A stretch of DNA of 64,000 nt from Buttiauxella agrestis. Lineage in GTDB: Bacteria > Pseudomonadota > Gammaproteobacteria > Enterobacterales > Enterobacteriaceae. The stretch is from contig NZ_UIGI01000001.1 in assembly GCF_900446255.1 (NCBI RefSeq), positions 62,001 to 126,000 on the forward strand. The letters run 5' to 3'. A program made the translations under genes and the position numbers. Under the pieces are notes generated by a model. It searched no databases. It saw only the letters and a program-made list of their open reading frames with translations, and had not been told where the DNA came from. Below are positions 62,778 to 64,000 of this stretch, one piece after another. Position 1 is the stretch's first letter. Each line of letters starts with the position of its first letter.

Positions 62778-64000
62778 ATGACTGCATCGTTACGACACAC
62801 AGCAATTTGCCTGGCGCTTGGATGCGTATTTAGCAGTAGCGCCATCGCCGCCACTTCCATTCCTTTCTGGCACTCGATGGAAGGCGAACTGGGCAAAGAA
62901 GTTGATTCACTGGCTCAACGCTTTAACCAGACGCATCCTGACTACAAAATTGTTCCGGTTTATAAAGGCAACTACGAACAAAACCTGGCGGCAGGGATTG
63001 CGGCATTCCGTTCGGGCAATGCGCCAGCCATTTTGCAGGTTTATGAAGTGGGCACGGCGACCATGATGGCCTCGAAAGCGATCAAGCCGGTGTATGAAGT
63101 ATTTAACGATGCAGGCATCAAGTTCGACGAATCTCAGTTTGTGCCGACGGTTTCCGGGTACTACACCGATGCGAAAACCGGGCATCTGCTTTCCCAGCCT
63201 TTCAACAGCTCCACGCCGGTGTTGTATTACAACAAAGACGCGTTTAAGAAAGCCGGTCTGAACCCGGATCAGCCGCCAAAAACCTGGCAGGATCTGGCTG
63301 ATTACACCGCCAAACTGAAAGCAGCGGGCATGAAGTGCGGCTACGCCAGCGGCTGGCAGGGCTGGATTCAAATTGAAAACTTCAGCGCCTGGAACGGCCT
63401 GCCCGTTGCGACTAAAAACAACGGCTTTGATGGCACCGACGCGGTTCTGGAATTCAACAAGCCCGAGCAGGTGAAACACATCGCCCTGCTGCAAGAGTTG
63501 AACAAGAAAGGCGATTTCAGCTACTTCGGTCGTAAAGACGAATCCACCGAGAAGTTCTACAACGGCGATTGCGCCATTACTACCGCCTCTTCCGGTTCGC
63601 TGGCAGATATCCGCCACTACGCCAAATTCAACTACGGCGTGGGCATGATGCCTTACGACGCAACCATCCCGAATGCGCCACAAAACGCCATTATCGGCGG
63701 GGCAAGTTTGTGGGTAATGCAGGGTAAAGACGCGGCAACTTACAAAGGCGTTGCCGAGTTTATGCAGTTCCTCGCCCAGCCTGAAATCGCTGCCGAATGG
63801 CACCAGAAAACGGGTTACTTGCCGATTACCAAAGCCGCGTATGACCTGACGCGCGAGCAAGGTTTCTACGAGAAAAACCCGGGTGCTGACATCGCCACGC
63901 GCCAGATGATGAACAAGCCGCCATTGCCATTCACCAAAGGTCTGCGTCTGGGCAATATGCCGCAGATTCGTACCATCGTGGACGAAGAACTGGAATCGGT
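62778..64000 (+). CDS. ugpB: Glycerol-3-phosphate-binding protein UgpB, C terminus missing
   Basis: The visible part covers about 407 codons of a periplasmic binding protein that is 438 residues in E. coli, so only some 30 residues lie beyond the window edge. The signal peptide runs to about residue 24 (SAIA). Family features are [54 protein letters not shown] and [16 protein letters not shown]. It captures sn-glycerol 3-phosphate and glycerophosphodiesters for the UgpAEC importer, expected downstream of the edge. Pho-box-like repeats precede it. Confidence 0.97.
   Translation, partial: MTASLRHTAICLALGCVFSSSAIAATSIPFWHSMEGELGKEVDSLAQRFNQTHPDYKIVPVYKGNYEQNLAAGIAAFRSGNAPAILQVYEVGTATMMASKAIKPVYEVFNDAGIKFDESQFVPTVSGYYTDAKTGHLLSQPFNSSTPVLYYNKDAFKKAGLNPDQPPKTWQDLADYTAKLKAAGMKCGYASGWQGWIQIENFSAWNGLPVATKNNGFDGTDAVLEFNKPEQVKHIALLQELNKKGDFSYFGRKDESTEKFYNGDCAITTASSGSLADIRHYAKFNYGVGMMPYDATIPNAPQNAIIGGASLWVMQGKDAATYKGVAEFMQFLAQPEIAAEWHQKTGYLPITKAAYDLTREQGFYEKNPGADIATRQMMNKPPLPFTKGLRLGNMPQIRTIVDEELES

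Noticed and set aside
62907-63860. 317-codon open frame on the minus strand within ugpB
   Set aside because: Fully antisense to a clear UgpB coding region and without family features.

Overview
The window is a chromosomal segment of a gamma-proteobacterium of the order Enterobacterales, almost certainly family Enterobacteriaceae. Most proteins match, at their usual lengths, the Escherichia coli K-12 genes from hmsP (yhjK) to ugpB in the same order. Full-length ERIC elements and a REP/BIME-like repeat fit this family. It is not E. coli: the acid-fitness island, dtpB and the nik operon are missing from their K-12 positions, and several accessory genes stand instead. The genus cannot be fixed from the sequence alone.

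Region by region. (1) 1-1745 is an AT-rich accessory patch holding the end of a type VI secretion Hcp gene, a DUF2778/Tlde1-type L,D-transpeptidase-like effector and a four-helix membrane protein that is a candidate immunity protein. (2) 1943-14905 is conserved core: hmsP, dctA, yhjJ, kdgK, pdeH (with a flagellar sigma-28 promoter), yhjG, yhjE, yhjD, yhjC. (3) 15025-25857 is an accessory block: a short-chain dehydrogenase divergent from yhjC, a DUF1471 peptide, a cupin/acetyltransferase pair, a DUF1127 peptide divergent from a MocR regulator, a membrane-anchored HEPN-family protein, a lactose/cellobiose-type PTS operon with its porin and LacI regulator, and a small Arg/Asp-rich exported protein. 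(4) 26111-42561 is core again (gor, rlmJ, prlC, rsmJ, uspA, uspB, pitA, yhiN, yhhT, yhhS, dcrB, yhhQ, tusA), interrupted by an MFS transporter and an M24-fold protein. (5) 42759-46338 carries a TRAP transporter operon and a HigBA toxin-antitoxin pair. (6) 46488-64000 is core: zntA with its MerR-type promoter, yhhN, yhhM, yhhL, rsmD, the ftsYEX operon, rpoH, livJ, panM, the livKHMGF operon and the start of ugpB.

How the parts work together. livJ or livK with livHMGF form the high-affinity branched-chain amino acid ABC importer. ftsY, ftsE and ftsX couple membrane-protein targeting and septal wall hydrolysis and lie directly before the heat-shock sigma factor gene. hmsP and pdeH are both c-di-GMP phosphodiesterases, and pdeH carries a sigma-28 promoter linking low c-di-GMP to motility. 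The PTS genes, porin and LacI regulator form a self-contained beta-glucoside or oligosaccharide uptake module with two operator-like palindromes.

The best candidates for something undescribed are the Hcp/Tlde1/membrane-protein cassette at the left edge and the HEPN-transmembrane-ankyrin-like protein at 19061-20677. The HigBA operator pair, the ERIC halves around uspA and the inverted repeat upstream of livK are smaller points of interest.
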